A stretch of DNA of 64,000 bases from Chitinophagales bacterium (GTDB lineage Bacteria > Bacteroidota > Bacteroidia > Chitinophagales > CAIODY01): the NCBI GenBank assembly GCA_947452995.1, contig CANGEV010000006.1:1-64000 (forward strand). Direction: 5' to 3'. Within the stretch, counting starts at the first letter, position 1. Each line of letters begins with the position of its first letter. Position numbers and translations under genes: made by a program. Positions 23,471 through 32,719 of this stretch are shown here, piece after piece. The notes below the pieces were generated by a model. The model was not told the origin of the DNA and searched no databases. It saw only the letters and a list, made by a program, of their open reading frames with translations.

Positions 23471-24907
23471 ATGAAGAAAATTGATCAGCTCATATTGCGC
23501 TCTTTCATACCGCCGTTTTTTGCGACGTTCTTCATTACCTTGTTTGTATTGCTGATGCAGTTCATTTGGAAATACATTGATGATATTGCCGGGAAGGATT
23601 TAGGCTTCATCGTTATAGGAAAGCTGCTATTTTATACTTGTGCGAGCTTGGTACCCATTGCACTTCCGTTAGCCTGTCTTTTGGCTAGTATCATGACTAT
23701 GGGAGCTTTAGGAGAGCATTTTGAGTTGGTAGCTTTTAAATCAGCAGGTATTGGCTTAGGGCGCTTTATGCGAGGTATGATATTTTGTGGAATCGTGATT
23801 TCCATGATTGCATTTTTATTTTCTAATTATCTCATTCCAGTTGCGAATCTTAAAGCGGGTTCTCTACTCTACGATGTACAATCCTCACGCCCAGCCTTGA
23901 ATATCAAAGAAGGTGTTTTTTATAATGGCATAGATGGGTATAGTATTCGCATCGGACATAAAGATCCATCTGGAACGGGTATTCATGATATCATGATTTA
24001 TGATCATACCAGTGGAAGAGGCTGTGATAATGTAATCACAGCACGTGATGGCGAAATGTTTATGACGGAAGATAAACGGTATCTGTCTATCAAATTACTG
24101 CAAGGACATCATTACGAGGAGTTGCCACCGCAAAGTTCTGAACGGCAGGGTGAATTTGTTCGTACCGATTTTGATTCTTATCAGCGCTACTTCGACCTTT
24201 CCGCCTTTACCTTAGAACGGACCAATGAAAGCATGTTTAAGAGTCATTATCAAATGATGAATCTTTCGCAGCTTACCAAAGATATTGATACGTTGAAGAT
24301 GAGTAAAAAACAGACGGGCGATCGACTGTTCGACTATATTTATCGGAGTTTCCAGCCGCAGTTTTTACCGGATAGCAACTTAAAAGTAGTTCAAGCTCCT
24401 GTTGCGAACTTGCCAGCTTATTATGCAGGAACTTTAAAGGATTTAGATCGTAAAAATGCTTTTATAAAGGCAACACCCATCGCTCGTGATATGGAAGCCT
24501 ATGCTTCCAATGCGGTACGTGATAATCAATTCATAGATATCAATATTGCCAAGGAGAATAGCGAATGGCATAAGAAATTCACCTTATCCATTGCTTGCTT
24601 GTTATTGCTTCTTATTGGTGCGCCCCTTGGAGCTATTATTCGCAAAGGAGGATTAGGAATGCCTTTGGTGGTTGCCGTTGTCTTTTTCGTTGTATTTCAC
24701 GTGTTAAACCTCGGTGGCTGGAAAATGGCGGAGGGTATGATACTTCCTGTATGGATAGGCGTCTGGTTACCAATTATCGTTATGACACCCATTGCGATTC
24801 AACTTATACGGATGGCACGCAATGACGCAGCCGTTTTCCGGATAGAAGCCTACCAACAGCTGTTTAGACGTATAGCTCAGCTATTTAGTAAGAAAGAAAC
24901 AAACTGA
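23471..24907 (+). CDS. LptF/LptG-family LPS export permease
   Basis: A 478-residue inner-membrane permease of the YjgP/YjgQ family, part of the machine that extracts lipopolysaccharide from the inner membrane. It has N-terminal helices (about 15-37, 52-80 and 98-122), a large periplasmic domain with the conserved LKAGSLLYDVQ near the start, and three C-terminal helices (about 375-460). In Bacteroidota a single longer protein often serves in place of the separate LptF and LptG. A paralogue or the LptB ATPase is not present here. The downstream ABC transporter 67 bases away has its own promoter-like box, so co-transcription is uncertain. Confidence 0.88.
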   Translation: MKKIDQLILRSFIPPFFATFFITLFVLLMQFIWKYIDDIAGKDLGFIVIGKLLFYTCASLVPIALPLACLLASIMTMGALGEHFELVAFKSAGIGLGRFMRGMIFCGIVISMIAFLFSNYLIPVANLKAGSLLYDVQSSRPALNIKEGVFYNGIDGYSIRIGHKDPSGTGIHDIMIYDHTSGRGCDNVITARDGEMFMTEDKRYLSIKLLQGHHYEELPPQSSERQGEFVRTDFDSYQRYFDLSAFTLERTNESMFKSHYQMMNLSQLTKDIDTLKMSKKQTGDRLFDYIYRSFQPQFLPDSNLKVVQAPVANLPAYYAGTLKDLDRKNAFIKATPIARDMEAYASNAVRDNQFIDINIAKENSEWHKKFTLSIACLLLLLIGAPLGAIIRKGGLGMPLVVAVVFFVVFHVLNLGGWKMAEGMILPVWIGVWLPIIVMTPIAIQLIRMARNDAAVFRIEAYQQLFRRIAQLFSKKETN

Positions 24908-24958
24908 TTCTTTTAGAATTCTTAACGAATATCAATCCGCGCTTCCAAAGCTTCGTTG

Positions 24959-24966
24959 TATCTTCG
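24959..24966 (+). promoter_or_regulatory. -7 box of the ABC exporter gene
   Basis: TATCTTCG, ending 8 bases before the ATG at 24975. Confidence 0.5.
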
Positions 24967-24974
24967 CGCCACCT

Positions 24975-26759
24975 ATGCGTATTTTACTTCATTATCTCCG
25001 TCCTTATCGTTGGCTTGTCTTTTTGACCATGCTATTGGCAACTATCAATACAGGCTTCTCCTTGTGTGATCCAATTATCCTTGGAAAGGTGATTAATTTG
25101 GCGAACGACTTCGCACACAACCCTTCTAAATACAGCTTCGATATTTATTTCAAGAGTTTTTCTTTTGCGAAGCCGGGTGTGATATTCCTTTTATTGTGTT
25201 CGATCAGCGTGGCTATGATTAGTCGTATCGCAAAGAATTTTCAAGATTATGTGTTAAACGTAATCATTCAAAAATTCGGCGCACGTGTCTTCACCGACGG
25301 TTTGCAACATGCCATGAAATTACCATATCAAGAGTTTGAAGATCAACGTAGCGGAGAAACACTTTCTGTCTTGCAAAAAGTGCGCATGGACACTGAAAAG
25401 TTCATGATGAGTTTCATCAATATATTATATGGTGTAATGGTTGGTATCATCTTCGTTATGATATACGCCAGTATCTTCATCCATTGGTCGATTCCAATCG
25501 CGTACTTCGTTGGTATCGCAACATTGACACTCATCACGAATAAGCTGAGTAAGAAGATTAAAACCATCCAAAAGCAAATCGTTGGTCAAACGAATTCACT
25601 TGCGGGAACAACCACTGAATCATTACGCAATATCGAACTTGTAAAGAGTTTGGGCTTAACCAATCAAGAAGTAGAACGCTTGAACAAAAATACCTATAAA
25701 ATACTTGGCTTGGAATTGACCAAGGTAAAGCGTTTGCGTAGTATCAGTTTCGTTCAAGGAACGGTTGTTAATACATTAAGACAAGTTATTATGTTTGTTT
25801 TGATGTGGTTAATTTTTAAAGATAAGATGAATGCTGGTCAGTTAGTAACGATGCAGATCTTCTCCTTCTTTGTATTTGGTCCGCTGCAAGAGATTGGTAA
25901 TATTTTATTGAGCTATCGTGAGGCAGAAGCTTCGTTGAATAATTTTCATGCGTTGATGGAAAAGTCGCCAGAGCAACAACCGGCTTCGGCAAAGCATTTG
26001 GAGCCAGTGAAAGAATTAGCATTCGAAGGGGTAAGCTTTCAACATCGTACTGCGCGTCATAAAGCGATTGATGGAATTAGCTTTGATGCGAAGCAAGGTG
26101 AGACGATAGCCTTTGTTGGACCAAGTGGTTCTGGAAAAACTACCTTGATGAAATTGTTGGTTGGCTTGTATCGCCCATTGGAAGGAACGATTAAGTACAA
26201 TCAATTGTCGCACGATGAAATTTTATACGACGACTTGCGCAATCAAATTGGATTTGTAACGCAAGACACACAGCTTTTCTCTGGTACGATACGTGAGAAT
26301 TTGATGTTCGTTCACCCGGGAGCTACGGATGAAGAATTAAACCGCGTATTACAGCAATCCTCTTGTCAGAATTTATTGTCACGCGCTGAAAATGGCTTGG
26401 AGACGGTAATTGGCGAAGGTGGATTGAAATTATCCGGTGGAGAGAAACAGCGTCTATCGATTGCACGCGCTTTGTTACGTCAGCCGCATTTGTTATTATT
26501 TGACGAGGCAACTTCTGCACTAGATTCTATAACGGAGGAGGAAATCACCAATACCATTCGTAGTATTTCGGAAGGTCGTTCACAAATATGTGTTTTAATT
26601 GCGCACCGCCTAAGTACGATTATGCATGCAGATCGTATTTATGTTTTGGAACGTGGAAAAGTAGTAGAGACTGGTTCACATGAACAGTTGTTGAACGAGA
26701 AAGGCTTGTACTACGCGATGTGGCGTCAACAGATCGGTGAACGTCGTTCAGGAGAGTGA
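24975..26759 (+). CDS. ABC exporter, fused permease and ATPase
   Basis: A 594-residue half-transporter of the MsbA/MDR type. The N-terminal transmembrane domain has six helices (about 15-320). The ATPase domain has Walker A GPSGSGKT (about 382-389), signature LSGGEKQR (about 485-492) and Walker B plus D-loop LLLFDEATSALD (about 505-516). The last histidine region is IAHRLSTI. Substrate cannot be predicted: lipid or drug export is usual. It follows LptF/G, and a lipid substrate would fit that context, but the genes have separate promoter-like boxes. Its 3' end overlaps the convergent GH3 gene by 12 bases. Confidence 0.9.
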   Translation: MRILLHYLRPYRWLVFLTMLLATINTGFSLCDPIILGKVINLANDFAHNPSKYSFDIYFKSFSFAKPGVIFLLLCSISVAMISRIAKNFQDYVLNVIIQKFGARVFTDGLQHAMKLPYQEFEDQRSGETLSVLQKVRMDTEKFMMSFINILYGVMVGIIFVMIYASIFIHWSIPIAYFVGIATLTLITNKLSKKIKTIQKQIVGQTNSLAGTTTESLRNIELVKSLGLTNQEVERLNKNTYKILGLELTKVKRLRSISFVQGTVVNTLRQVIMFVLMWLIFKDKMNAGQLVTMQIFSFFVFGPLQEIGNILLSYREAEASLNNFHALMEKSPEQQPASAKHLEPVKELAFEGVSFQHRTARHKAIDGISFDAKQGETIAFVGPSGSGKTTLMKLLVGLYRPLEGTIKYNQLSHDEILYDDLRNQIGFVTQDTQLFSGTIRENLMFVHPGATDEELNRVLQQSSCQNLLSRAENGLETVIGEGGLKLSGGEKQRLSIARALLRQPHLLLFDEATSALDSITEEEITNTIRSISEGRSQICVLIAHRLSTIMHADRIYVLERGKVVETGSHEQLLNEKGLYYAMWRQQIGERRSGE

Positions 26760-28268
26760 TTGCGCAATCTGCAATAGTTCTTCTACGAATACACGGTCAT
26801 TATTTAAGCGAGGTATTTTGTGCTGTCCGCCGAGCTTTTGTTTGCTGCGCATCCATTGATAAAAAGTATCGGTTGGGACGCTTCGTACAAGGGGCATTCG
26901 CATCCCTAAGTCTTTAGTACGCTTGGCCTCATAGTCGCTATTCACAGCTTTTAAGAAGTTGTCAAGAATCAGTGTGAACGCAAAAAGATCGCTTGGTGTT
27001 TCTTCGAATTCAATCAGCCATTCGTGTGTACCAACCACCGCTCCGTCATTATAAATCGGACAAGCCGTATATTCTCGAATTTTGCTGCCTGTAGCGGTAG
27101 CCGCTCTTGCAATCGCAATATCCGCATTGTTGACCATCAACTCCTCTCCGAAGGTATTGATATAATTCTTCGTCCTTCCCGCTACTTTAATTTTAAACGG
27201 ATGTACAGAAGTGAAGGTAACGGTATCGCCAATTTTGTATCGCCACAAGCCACCATTGGTGCTTATGACCATGGCATAGGTTTTTCCTAATTCTACTTCT
27301 TCCAACTGTAAAGTATTGGGTTGTTCTTGATCGATATCTTCTAGCGGGATAAACTCGTAAAACACGCCATAGTCGAGCATTAAAAGCATATCATCCGCCT
27401 TGGGTTCCATTTGTATTCCAAAGAATCCCTCGCTTGCGTTATATGTCTGATAGAACAAAGTAGGCATTCCCTTAAAGAGCTGCTCGAATTGTTGTCGGTA
27501 AGGGGTAAAGCTCACGCCGCCATGAATGTATAATTCCATCTGTGGCCAAACTTCTTGAATATGCTTTGCGCCCGTTCTTTCAAGGAGTCGCTGTAATAAG
27601 ACCAACGTCCAGGTAGGGACACCAGCTATATGCGTGATATTTTGTGCGATAGTAGTGTCAAGCATACGTTCAATCTTCTCTTCCCAATCTTCCAAAAGTG
27701 CAACCTCTAACTCAGGAGTTCTTAATACATTACCGATCCAAGGCATGTTCTGATTTAAGACAGCAGATAAGTCGCCATAAGCGGATTGTTGATTCAAGGG
27801 ATTTACCTGATGACTTCCTCCCATAACAAGTCCTTTGCCCGTAAATAAGGCACTTTGCGGATGATTATAGCAATATAAAGTCAAAAGGTCTTTGCCTCCT
27901 TTGTAATGACATTCATCCAATGAATCTTGACTGATAGGAATAAATTTAGATTTGTCTGCAGTGGTGCCGCTCGACTTAGCGAACCAGGTAATATCAGAAT
28001 ACCAGAGTATTTGTTGTTCACCTTTCATGGTACGCTCGATGTAGGGCTTTAAGGATTCGTAATCTTGTATGGGTACGCGTTGCTTATAAGCTTTGATCGT
28101 GTCTATTTCATCGTATCGAAATTGTTCGCCCCATTGTGTGTCTTCTGCGAGGTGAATCAACTTCGAAAAAACTTCCTGTTGTGTCGCTATAGGTTCGTCC
28201 ATGAACGACTGAATCTGATCATATCGTTGTTTGAAGTACCAAGAAAGCAAGGAGTTGAAAAAAGACAT
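26748..28268 (-). CDS. GH3-family acyl-amido synthetase-like protein
   Basis: A 506-residue member of the GH3 auxin-responsive promoter family, adenylating enzymes that link amino acids to carboxylic acids. The ATP/acyl-adenylate loop is YSDITWFAKSSGTTADKSKF, and the later conserved parts are EFIPLEDI, YKIGDTVTF and KYxINTFGEEL-like NYINTFGEELM. Bacterial GH3 proteins are common in Bacteroidota but their natural substrates are unknown. It is the second gene of a pair: the permease stop lies 9 bases upstream of this start, so the two are likely co-transcribed. The 3' end overlaps the convergent ABC exporter. Confidence 0.88.
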   Translation of the reverse strand: MSFFNSLLSWYFKQRYDQIQSFMDEPIATQQEVFSKLIHLAEDTQWGEQFRYDEIDTIKAYKQRVPIQDYESLKPYIERTMKGEQQILWYSDITWFAKSSGTTADKSKFIPISQDSLDECHYKGGKDLLTLYCYNHPQSALFTGKGLVMGGSHQVNPLNQQSAYGDLSAVLNQNMPWIGNVLRTPELEVALLEDWEEKIERMLDTTIAQNITHIAGVPTWTLVLLQRLLERTGAKHIQEVWPQMELYIHGGVSFTPYRQQFEQLFKGMPTLFYQTYNASEGFFGIQMEPKADDMLLMLDYGVFYEFIPLEDIDQEQPNTLQLEEVELGKTYAMVISTNGGLWRYKIGDTVTFTSVHPFKIKVAGRTKNYINTFGEELMVNNADIAIARAATATGSKIREYTACPIYNDGAVVGTHEWLIEFEETPSDLFAFTLILDNFLKAVNSDYEAKRTKDLGMRMPLVRSVPTDTFYQWMRSKQKLGGQHKIPRLNNDRVFVEELLQIAQSLS

Positions 28269-28277
28269 AAGGCTAAG

Positions 28278-29567
28278 TTAACGACTTACTTCTAATAATC
28301 GTCTGTCTAAAATCATAGCGAGTAAATCGCTGATGAGATAAGCTAGCCAAGTAAAGAAGGCCACGAGAGTAAAGATACCTATGATGATTGGATAGTCGTG
28401 TGTAGCGATAGCTTCAAAGAGAAGAGTGCCCATGCCTGGGATAGAGAAAATACTTTCGATGATAACGGCTCCGGCAATGGAGGCGGGTACTGCATGTGCC
28501 AAAAGTTGAAGGAGCGGTACGAAGCTCAATGGTAAGGCGTATCGGTAGGCAATCTGTTTTTCGGATACTCCATTCATACGAAGGAAGCTTGCAAAGGGCA
28601 TTTGAAGGGCTTCTTTTACTTTTACTTGGACGGTGCGTGTAACGAAGACGAGATGGGTATAGCCATAGGCGATGATTGGCAAAATGAGATAGGGAATACT
28701 TTGCCAAAAGTGTTGTGCATTAGCTGGTGCTATGCCTGAAGATGGAAAGAGCGCGAAGCTGTCAGGATTCGCAAAGAGAAAGAGCAACAAGGCCGCAACA
28801 AAAAAACTAGGTAATGCAGCTAATACAAATTGAAGCAAGCGTAGAAATTTACTTCGTTTGCTTGTTGGAAAAAGGACTGTATGCACAGCGAGTGGAATAC
28901 TAAATAAATACGCTAGGAGAATGGAAAGCAAGCTTAAGACTAATGTGATTTTCAGGGAAGAGAATATACGTGTTGACACCTTAGCACCGCTACGTAATGA
29001 ACGGCCCATATCTCCGCGGAGGTAGCCTTTGTTTTCTTTTCCATTGCCAAAGAGAAAACGATGAAATTGATTATCTGCATAAAATTGAATGATTGGAATG
29101 TATCGTTTCCAAGGCTGTTTGGCGGCAACGCATGCAGAATAGCAGGCTGCTTCCTTTATTGTTAATTGTTGTCGGGTACTATCTTTTGTTTCGAAGGCTT
29201 CTGCGATTAAGCAATTGACATAGGCTTGTTCGAGTGCTGTCCAATGACCGCTAATTACATTTATTTTGTTTGCTTTTTCGCGAATGCTTTCATCCGCGAT
29301 GCGTTGCAGGGTATCGCAATCTCCCAGTCCGTGTATGGAGAAATAAAATAACGGAAGGTCAAGTCCTTCTTGCTGTCGGATTATTTGACGGAGACGAAAG
29401 TTTTGAATAGGATCGAGGGAGGAATTTTCTGCAGCGTTCAGCTTTTGAGTCAGTGCGTCACCAGGCAAATGTGTTGTTGCGAAAAATATAATTACTACTA
29501 GCAATACCAAACTAGGTATTCCTATTAGAAGCCGTTTGAGTAAAGGTCGAATTAGTTGCCGGAGCAT
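28278..29567 (-). CDS. ABC transporter permease of the OppB/DppB type, orphan
   Basis: A 429-residue inner-membrane permease. The first helix (about 14-33) is followed by a periplasmic segment of about 165 residues that is longer than in typical OppB. The BPD_transp_1 domain then runs from about 200 to 425 with five helices. It carries the EAA-like motif near VKVKEALQMPFASFLRMNGV and SIPGMGTLLFEAI typical of oligopeptide permeases. No OppC, ATPase or binding protein is adjacent. Its nearest partner is the GH3-like gene 9 bases downstream. The -7 box TAACTTCG lies 4 bases from the ATG. Confidence 0.85.
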   Translation of the reverse strand: MLRQLIRPLLKRLLIGIPSLVLLVVIIFFATTHLPGDALTQKLNAAENSSLDPIQNFRLRQIIRQQEGLDLPLFYFSIHGLGDCDTLQRIADESIREKANKINVISGHWTALEQAYVNCLIAEAFETKDSTRQQLTIKEAACYSACVAAKQPWKRYIPIIQFYADNQFHRFLFGNGKENKGYLRGDMGRSLRSGAKVSTRIFSSLKITLVLSLLSILLAYLFSIPLAVHTVLFPTSKRSKFLRLLQFVLAALPSFFVAALLLFLFANPDSFALFPSSGIAPANAQHFWQSIPYLILPIIAYGYTHLVFVTRTVQVKVKEALQMPFASFLRMNGVSEKQIAYRYALPLSFVPLLQLLAHAVPASIAGAVIIESIFSIPGMGTLLFEAIATHDYPIIIGIFTLVAFFTWLAYLISDLLAMILDRRLLEVSR

Positions 29568-29571
29568 GTTT

Positions 29572-29579
29572 CGAAGTTA
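29572..29579 (-). promoter_or_regulatory. -7 box of the OppB-type permease gene
   Basis: TAACTTCG on the minus strand, 4 bases before the ATG at 29567. Confidence 0.4.
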
Positions 29580-29597
29580 AGAAGATGCTTCGATGAT

Positions 29598-29741
29598 TTA
29601 TCTTAAATGTTTTTTAGCGAAATAATTATATAATTCACTCTTTTCATTAAATTCCTTAGGTAGTTTTACAACACCTATAATCTTCTTTAATTTCACAGGT
29701 ATTTTACTATCCTTTTTTACCGTTGTTAAAATCTTTGCCAT
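29598..29741 (-). CDS. 47-residue small protein of unknown function
   Basis: A short frame that starts with ATG at 29741 and encodes MAKILTTVKKDSKIPVKLKK, then IIGVVKLPKEFNEKSELYNY, then FAKKHLR and a stop. It is basic and mixed helical/strand, soluble, without signal peptide. The pattern (strand, GVVKLP, then an amphipathic helix) recalls small antitoxin-like proteins such as DUF2281/VapB types, but there is no adjacent toxin gene and the match is by eye only. A TATTTTTG -7 box 19 bases upstream supports it as a real, independently transcribed gene. Confidence 0.55.
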   Translation of the reverse strand: MAKILTTVKKDSKIPVKLKKIIGVVKLPKEFNEKSELYNYFAKKHLR

Positions 29742-29760
29742 AGGGATGTATTTTATTTTA

Positions 29761-29768
29761 CAAAAATA
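29761..29768 (-). promoter_or_regulatory. -7 box of the 47-residue gene
   Basis: TATTTTTG on the minus strand, 19 bases before the start codon. Confidence 0.5.
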
Positions 29769-29794
29769 CGTAATCGAGTGATAGGTCCAGAAAA

Positions 29795-30904
29795 TTATAA
29801 TAATATTTTATATTGTTTAATTGATTTTGCACCTTGAATTTGAATCATATAGCAACCTGCTGCAAAGCCATTTAAATTTATATGCGGATTCTTAGTGGTC
29901 ATTTGTAATTGTCCATTTACGCTATATACATTAATGGCATTAATAGCTTCTTCCCCTTCAATGCTAAATAGCTTCTCTCCGATTGTATGGAGTGTCCATG
30001 TTTGTTTGGTTTCTGCCAAGGGAGCAATACCATTTACATCGGCACAAGTATGACGGGAAAAGAAATTCCAGATTTCGTCGGAAGCGTTGATGTCCATGTT
30101 GATAGTTCCTAGGCCACCGAGGATACTGCTGGTGCCAGGCCATTGATGACCGCCGCCTGATACCTTGTAGAGTAATACTTCTGTATTGCTATTGCAAGGA
30201 AAGTATTGATAGCTCGTTACGGTAGATAGATCACTCAGATTATTATCGGGAAGATTACTAATGGCGGCCGTCATAGTACAGTTGTTTGCACCAATCCATT
30301 TCTGCATAACATTATCAACGGATTCGTTATTCAAAGCGCCTGCATAAGGAACGATGAAGTCGGAGGTGCCATGTATTTGCATAACGGAACAGAGATGTGA
30401 TGGCACGCAGTTATTATAAATGGAGGTACCCATGGTGCCGCTAACAGAGGCGATCGCAGCGAAGCATTTGCCCGATTCACAGGCCATGCGATAGCTCATG
30501 AAGCCTCCTGCGGAAAAGCCACAGGAGTAGATTCTATTCGTAGCGATAGAATAATGTGTGCATATAGAATCGATGAGTGCATTTAAAAAACCAACATCGT
30601 CTGTGCTGGAAGCGCCTGTCCCACCGAAGTTCCAGTCGTTGTTCAATCCATCGGGATAGACAGCGATGAAGTTGTTGCTTTGCGCAATATTGTTAAATCC
30701 TGTTACACTCATAATACTCGAAGCCGACATGGTAAGTCCGTGCAATACAAGGACGAGTGGTACGGGTGTTGCAGGATTATAGGTAGGCGGGACGTAGGTG
30801 ATGAAGGTACGTGTGCTACCCTTATGTACGAACGCGCCGTTGGATTGCGCATTGCTGTTAAATGCAAAAAAAAGCAAGAGTAAAAAGGAGCAAAGATATT
30901 TCAT
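29795..30904 (-). CDS. Secreted PHB-depolymerase-like esterase with T9SS tail
   Basis: 369 residues from ATG 30904, which opens on a signal peptide (YLCSFLLLLFFAFNSNAQ). The alpha/beta-hydrolase domain matches the PHB depolymerase/feruloyl esterase type. The oxyanion region is VLHGLT; the nucleophile S131 is in GFSAGG, with D182 (HGTSDFIVPY) and H253 (GGGHQWPG) as likely partners. Residues about 300-369 form a type A sorting domain (LFSIEGEEAINAINVYSVNG ... GFAAGCYMIQI). It should therefore be secreted by the type IX system and cleave ester bonds in polymer or plant-cell-wall material; the true substrate is not known. Confidence 0.88.
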   Translation of the reverse strand: MKYLCSFLLLLFFAFNSNAQSNGAFVHKGSTRTFITYVPPTYNPATPVPLVLVLHGLTMSASSIMSVTGFNNIAQSNNFIAVYPDGLNNDWNFGGTGASSTDDVGFLNALIDSICTHYSIATNRIYSCGFSAGGFMSYRMACESGKCFAAIASVSGTMGTSIYNNCVPSHLCSVMQIHGTSDFIVPYAGALNNESVDNVMQKWIGANNCTMTAAISNLPDNNLSDLSTVTSYQYFPCNSNTEVLLYKVSGGGHQWPGTSSILGGLGTINMDINASDEIWNFFSRHTCADVNGIAPLAETKQTWTLHTIGEKLFSIEGEEAINAINVYSVNGQLQMTTKNPHINLNGFAAGCYMIQIQGAKSIKQYKILL

Positions 30905-30968
30905 TGGGAAGGAAGATAGGGGGTACATAAATATAATTAATTATGAATTATGAATTAGGAATTTTGCA

Positions 30969-31425
30969 GGAATGATCCCGATGCAATCGGGAGTGAAGGT
31001 TGAAGGGTGAATGGTGAATGATAATTAACCTTTCACTTTTAACTTTTCACTTTTAACCTTTCCCTTTTCCTATTTATTGCGTTTCGTGAAGATACGCAAC
31101 GGAGCGGGTTAAGGTTAATGGTGAAGGGTGATCCCGATGCAATCGGGAGTGAATGGTGAATGGTGAATGGTGAATGATAATTAACCTTTAACTTTTAACT
31201 TTTCACTTTTAACCTTTCCCTTTTCCTATTTATTGCGTTTCGTGAGAAACGCAACGGAGCGGGTTAAGGTTAATGGTGAAGGGTGATCCCGATGCAATCG
31301 GGAGTGAAGGGTGAATGGTGAATGATAATTAACCTTTAACTTTTCACTTTTCACTTTTAACCTTTCCCTTTTCCCTTTTAACCTTTCCCCCTTTTCACTT
31401 TTAACCTTCCACTATAATAACTCCA
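30969..31425. repeat. Tandem array of ~155-bp units
   Basis: Three units starting at GATCCCGATG (30974, 31130 and 31285; periods 156 and 155), the last one incomplete. Each unit carries a small hairpin (CCCGAT-GCA-ATCGGG), a tract of GTGAA/GGTGAA repeats, the complementary TTTTCACTTTTAACC tracts, and in copies 1 and 2 the GCGTTTC...GAAACGC-type segment (a perfect hairpin in copy 2, disrupted in copy 1). The pyrimidine tract runs straight into the 3' end of deoC, whose stop codon (31401-31403) lies within it. The stretch 30905-31400 holds no gene. Confidence 0.85.
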
Positions 31426-32048
31426 TTCGAAGTCCCTATTCTACTTGCTCCGGCAGCAATATAGGCCTCGGCACTGGAACGGTCGCGGATGCCGCCACTC
31501 GCTTTAATCTGTATATGTTCAGGCAATAGACGACGCATGGTCTTCACTGCCTCCAAATCTGCTCCCTTTGCTGCAAAACCAGTGGAGGTCTTTACGAAGT
31601 CGACATTCGCCTCCGCACATAAACCAATCACGCGTTCCAACTCCTCTTGCGTCAGCATACCTGATTCTACAATCACTTTCAAGACCGCTTCATATTCTAT
31701 GCAAAGTGCTGTAAAACTAAATAGCTCCTCTAGAATCTCTTGATCTTTCCCTTCTTTCAAGGCCCCCCAATTAATCACCATGTCAATTTCTGTAGCACCA
31801 TATTTTAAAGCCTCTTCCGCCTCGAACAATTTCACTGCTGTGCTATGATAACCGTTTGGAAAACCTACAACCGTAGCCAATGCAATGCTGCTACCTTTTA
31901 AAAAGGATTTCGCTGCCGCCACACGATTCGGTGGTACACATACCGCTGCAAAGCTATACGCGATCGCCTCTTCGCATAATTTTTTGATGTCAGCTTCTGT
32001 CGTAGCAGGGTTTAATAGTGTATGATCAATATAGCTAGCTAAATTCAT
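31401..32048 (-). CDS. deoC: Deoxyribose-phosphate aldolase
   Basis: Cleaves 2-deoxyribose 5-phosphate to acetaldehyde and glyceraldehyde 3-phosphate in nucleoside salvage. The TIM-barrel motifs are intact at 215 residues: D89 in TEIDMVINWG, the Schiff-base lysine K153 in FVKTSTGF, and K182 in IKASGG. The start overlaps the cutC stop by four bases (ATGA), so translation is probably coupled. The last codons (VEG, stop) fall in repeat sequence of the adjacent tandem array, suggesting the C-terminus was altered or trimmed by the repeat, although the catalytic part is complete. Confidence 0.95.
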   Translation of the reverse strand: MNLASYIDHTLLNPATTEADIKKLCEEAIAYSFAAVCVPPNRVAAAKSFLKGSSIALATVVGFPNGYHSTAVKLFEAEEALKYGATEIDMVINWGALKEGKDQEILEELFSFTALCIEYEAVLKVIVESGMLTQEELERVIGLCAEANVDFVKTSTGFAAKGADLEAVKTMRRLLPEHIQIKASGGIRDRSSAEAYIAAGASRIGTSNGVIIVEG

Positions 32049-32719
32049 AATAGATTTCCTTTTAATGCTTCCAAAGCATTTTGATATGCGAAGGTATCAT
32101 TTTCGTCGCCAACGGCCGAATGAAAGGCCTTTCCTTTTGTTAAGTTTTGTAATGCTGCAATATTCTCTGCACGCACTCCACCGCCAATCAAAATACAAAA
32201 ATCAGCAGGAGCCACTTCCACAAGTGCTTTCAAGCTGTCTGTAAATTCGATGGCCTTCCCCTCTCCTCCAGATGTTAAGACACCATGATATCCCATATCA
32301 ATTAGTTCCTGTAAAGCCTGTTTTTTGTCGGGCACCGCATCGAAGACACGATGACAATAGATTGTACTCGTCCCGGCCGCTTTTTTAAAACGACGCATCG
32401 CTGCCAGATCAAGCGTATTATCCTGGTTGGCGGCACCGACCACCACACCGTGTGCGCCCATCCTAAGCACCGAATGTATACTCGTTTCATGCGCTTGTAT
32501 CTCCGCTTCGGTAAACATGAAATCTCCTCCACGCGGACGAACTAAGACATGTGTTTTAAAGTCTTGTGCCAAGGCCAAGCGCAGTAATGCTTCCGAAGGC
32601 GTAACACCACCACAGGATAAGTCTTCACACAATTCAATGCGCGCAACCTTCGCAGCTGCCGCAAGCAAAACACTCTGTGCAGAAGGACAGCAAATTTCTA
32701 AAAGGGTTTGCTTTACCAT
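32045..32719 (-). CDS. cutC: CutC family protein
   Basis: A 224-residue TIM-barrel protein of the CutC family, historically linked to copper tolerance, though its role is still unclear. Conserved motifs are LEICCPSAQS, ARIELCEDLSCGGVTPS, VRPRGGDF, VGAANQDNTLDL, YCHRVFDAV and VLTSGGEG. The length is typical. It lies between glycosylasparaginase and deoC. It overlaps deoC by four bases and glycosylasparaginase by seven, making a tight three-gene operon. Confidence 0.93.
   Translation of the reverse strand: MVKQTLLEICCPSAQSVLLAAAAKVARIELCEDLSCGGVTPSEALLRLALAQDFKTHVLVRPRGGDFMFTEAEIQAHETSIHSVLRMGAHGVVVGAANQDNTLDLAAMRRFKKAAGTSTIYCHRVFDAVPDKKQALQELIDMGYHGVLTSGGEGKAIEFTDSLKALVEVAPADFCILIGGGVRAENIAALQNLTKGKAFHSAVGDENDTFAYQNALEALKGNLL

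Noticed and set aside
30974-31400. CRISPR-like array
   Set aside because: The units are full tandem copies with constant content; no unique spacers, and no cas genes are seen.
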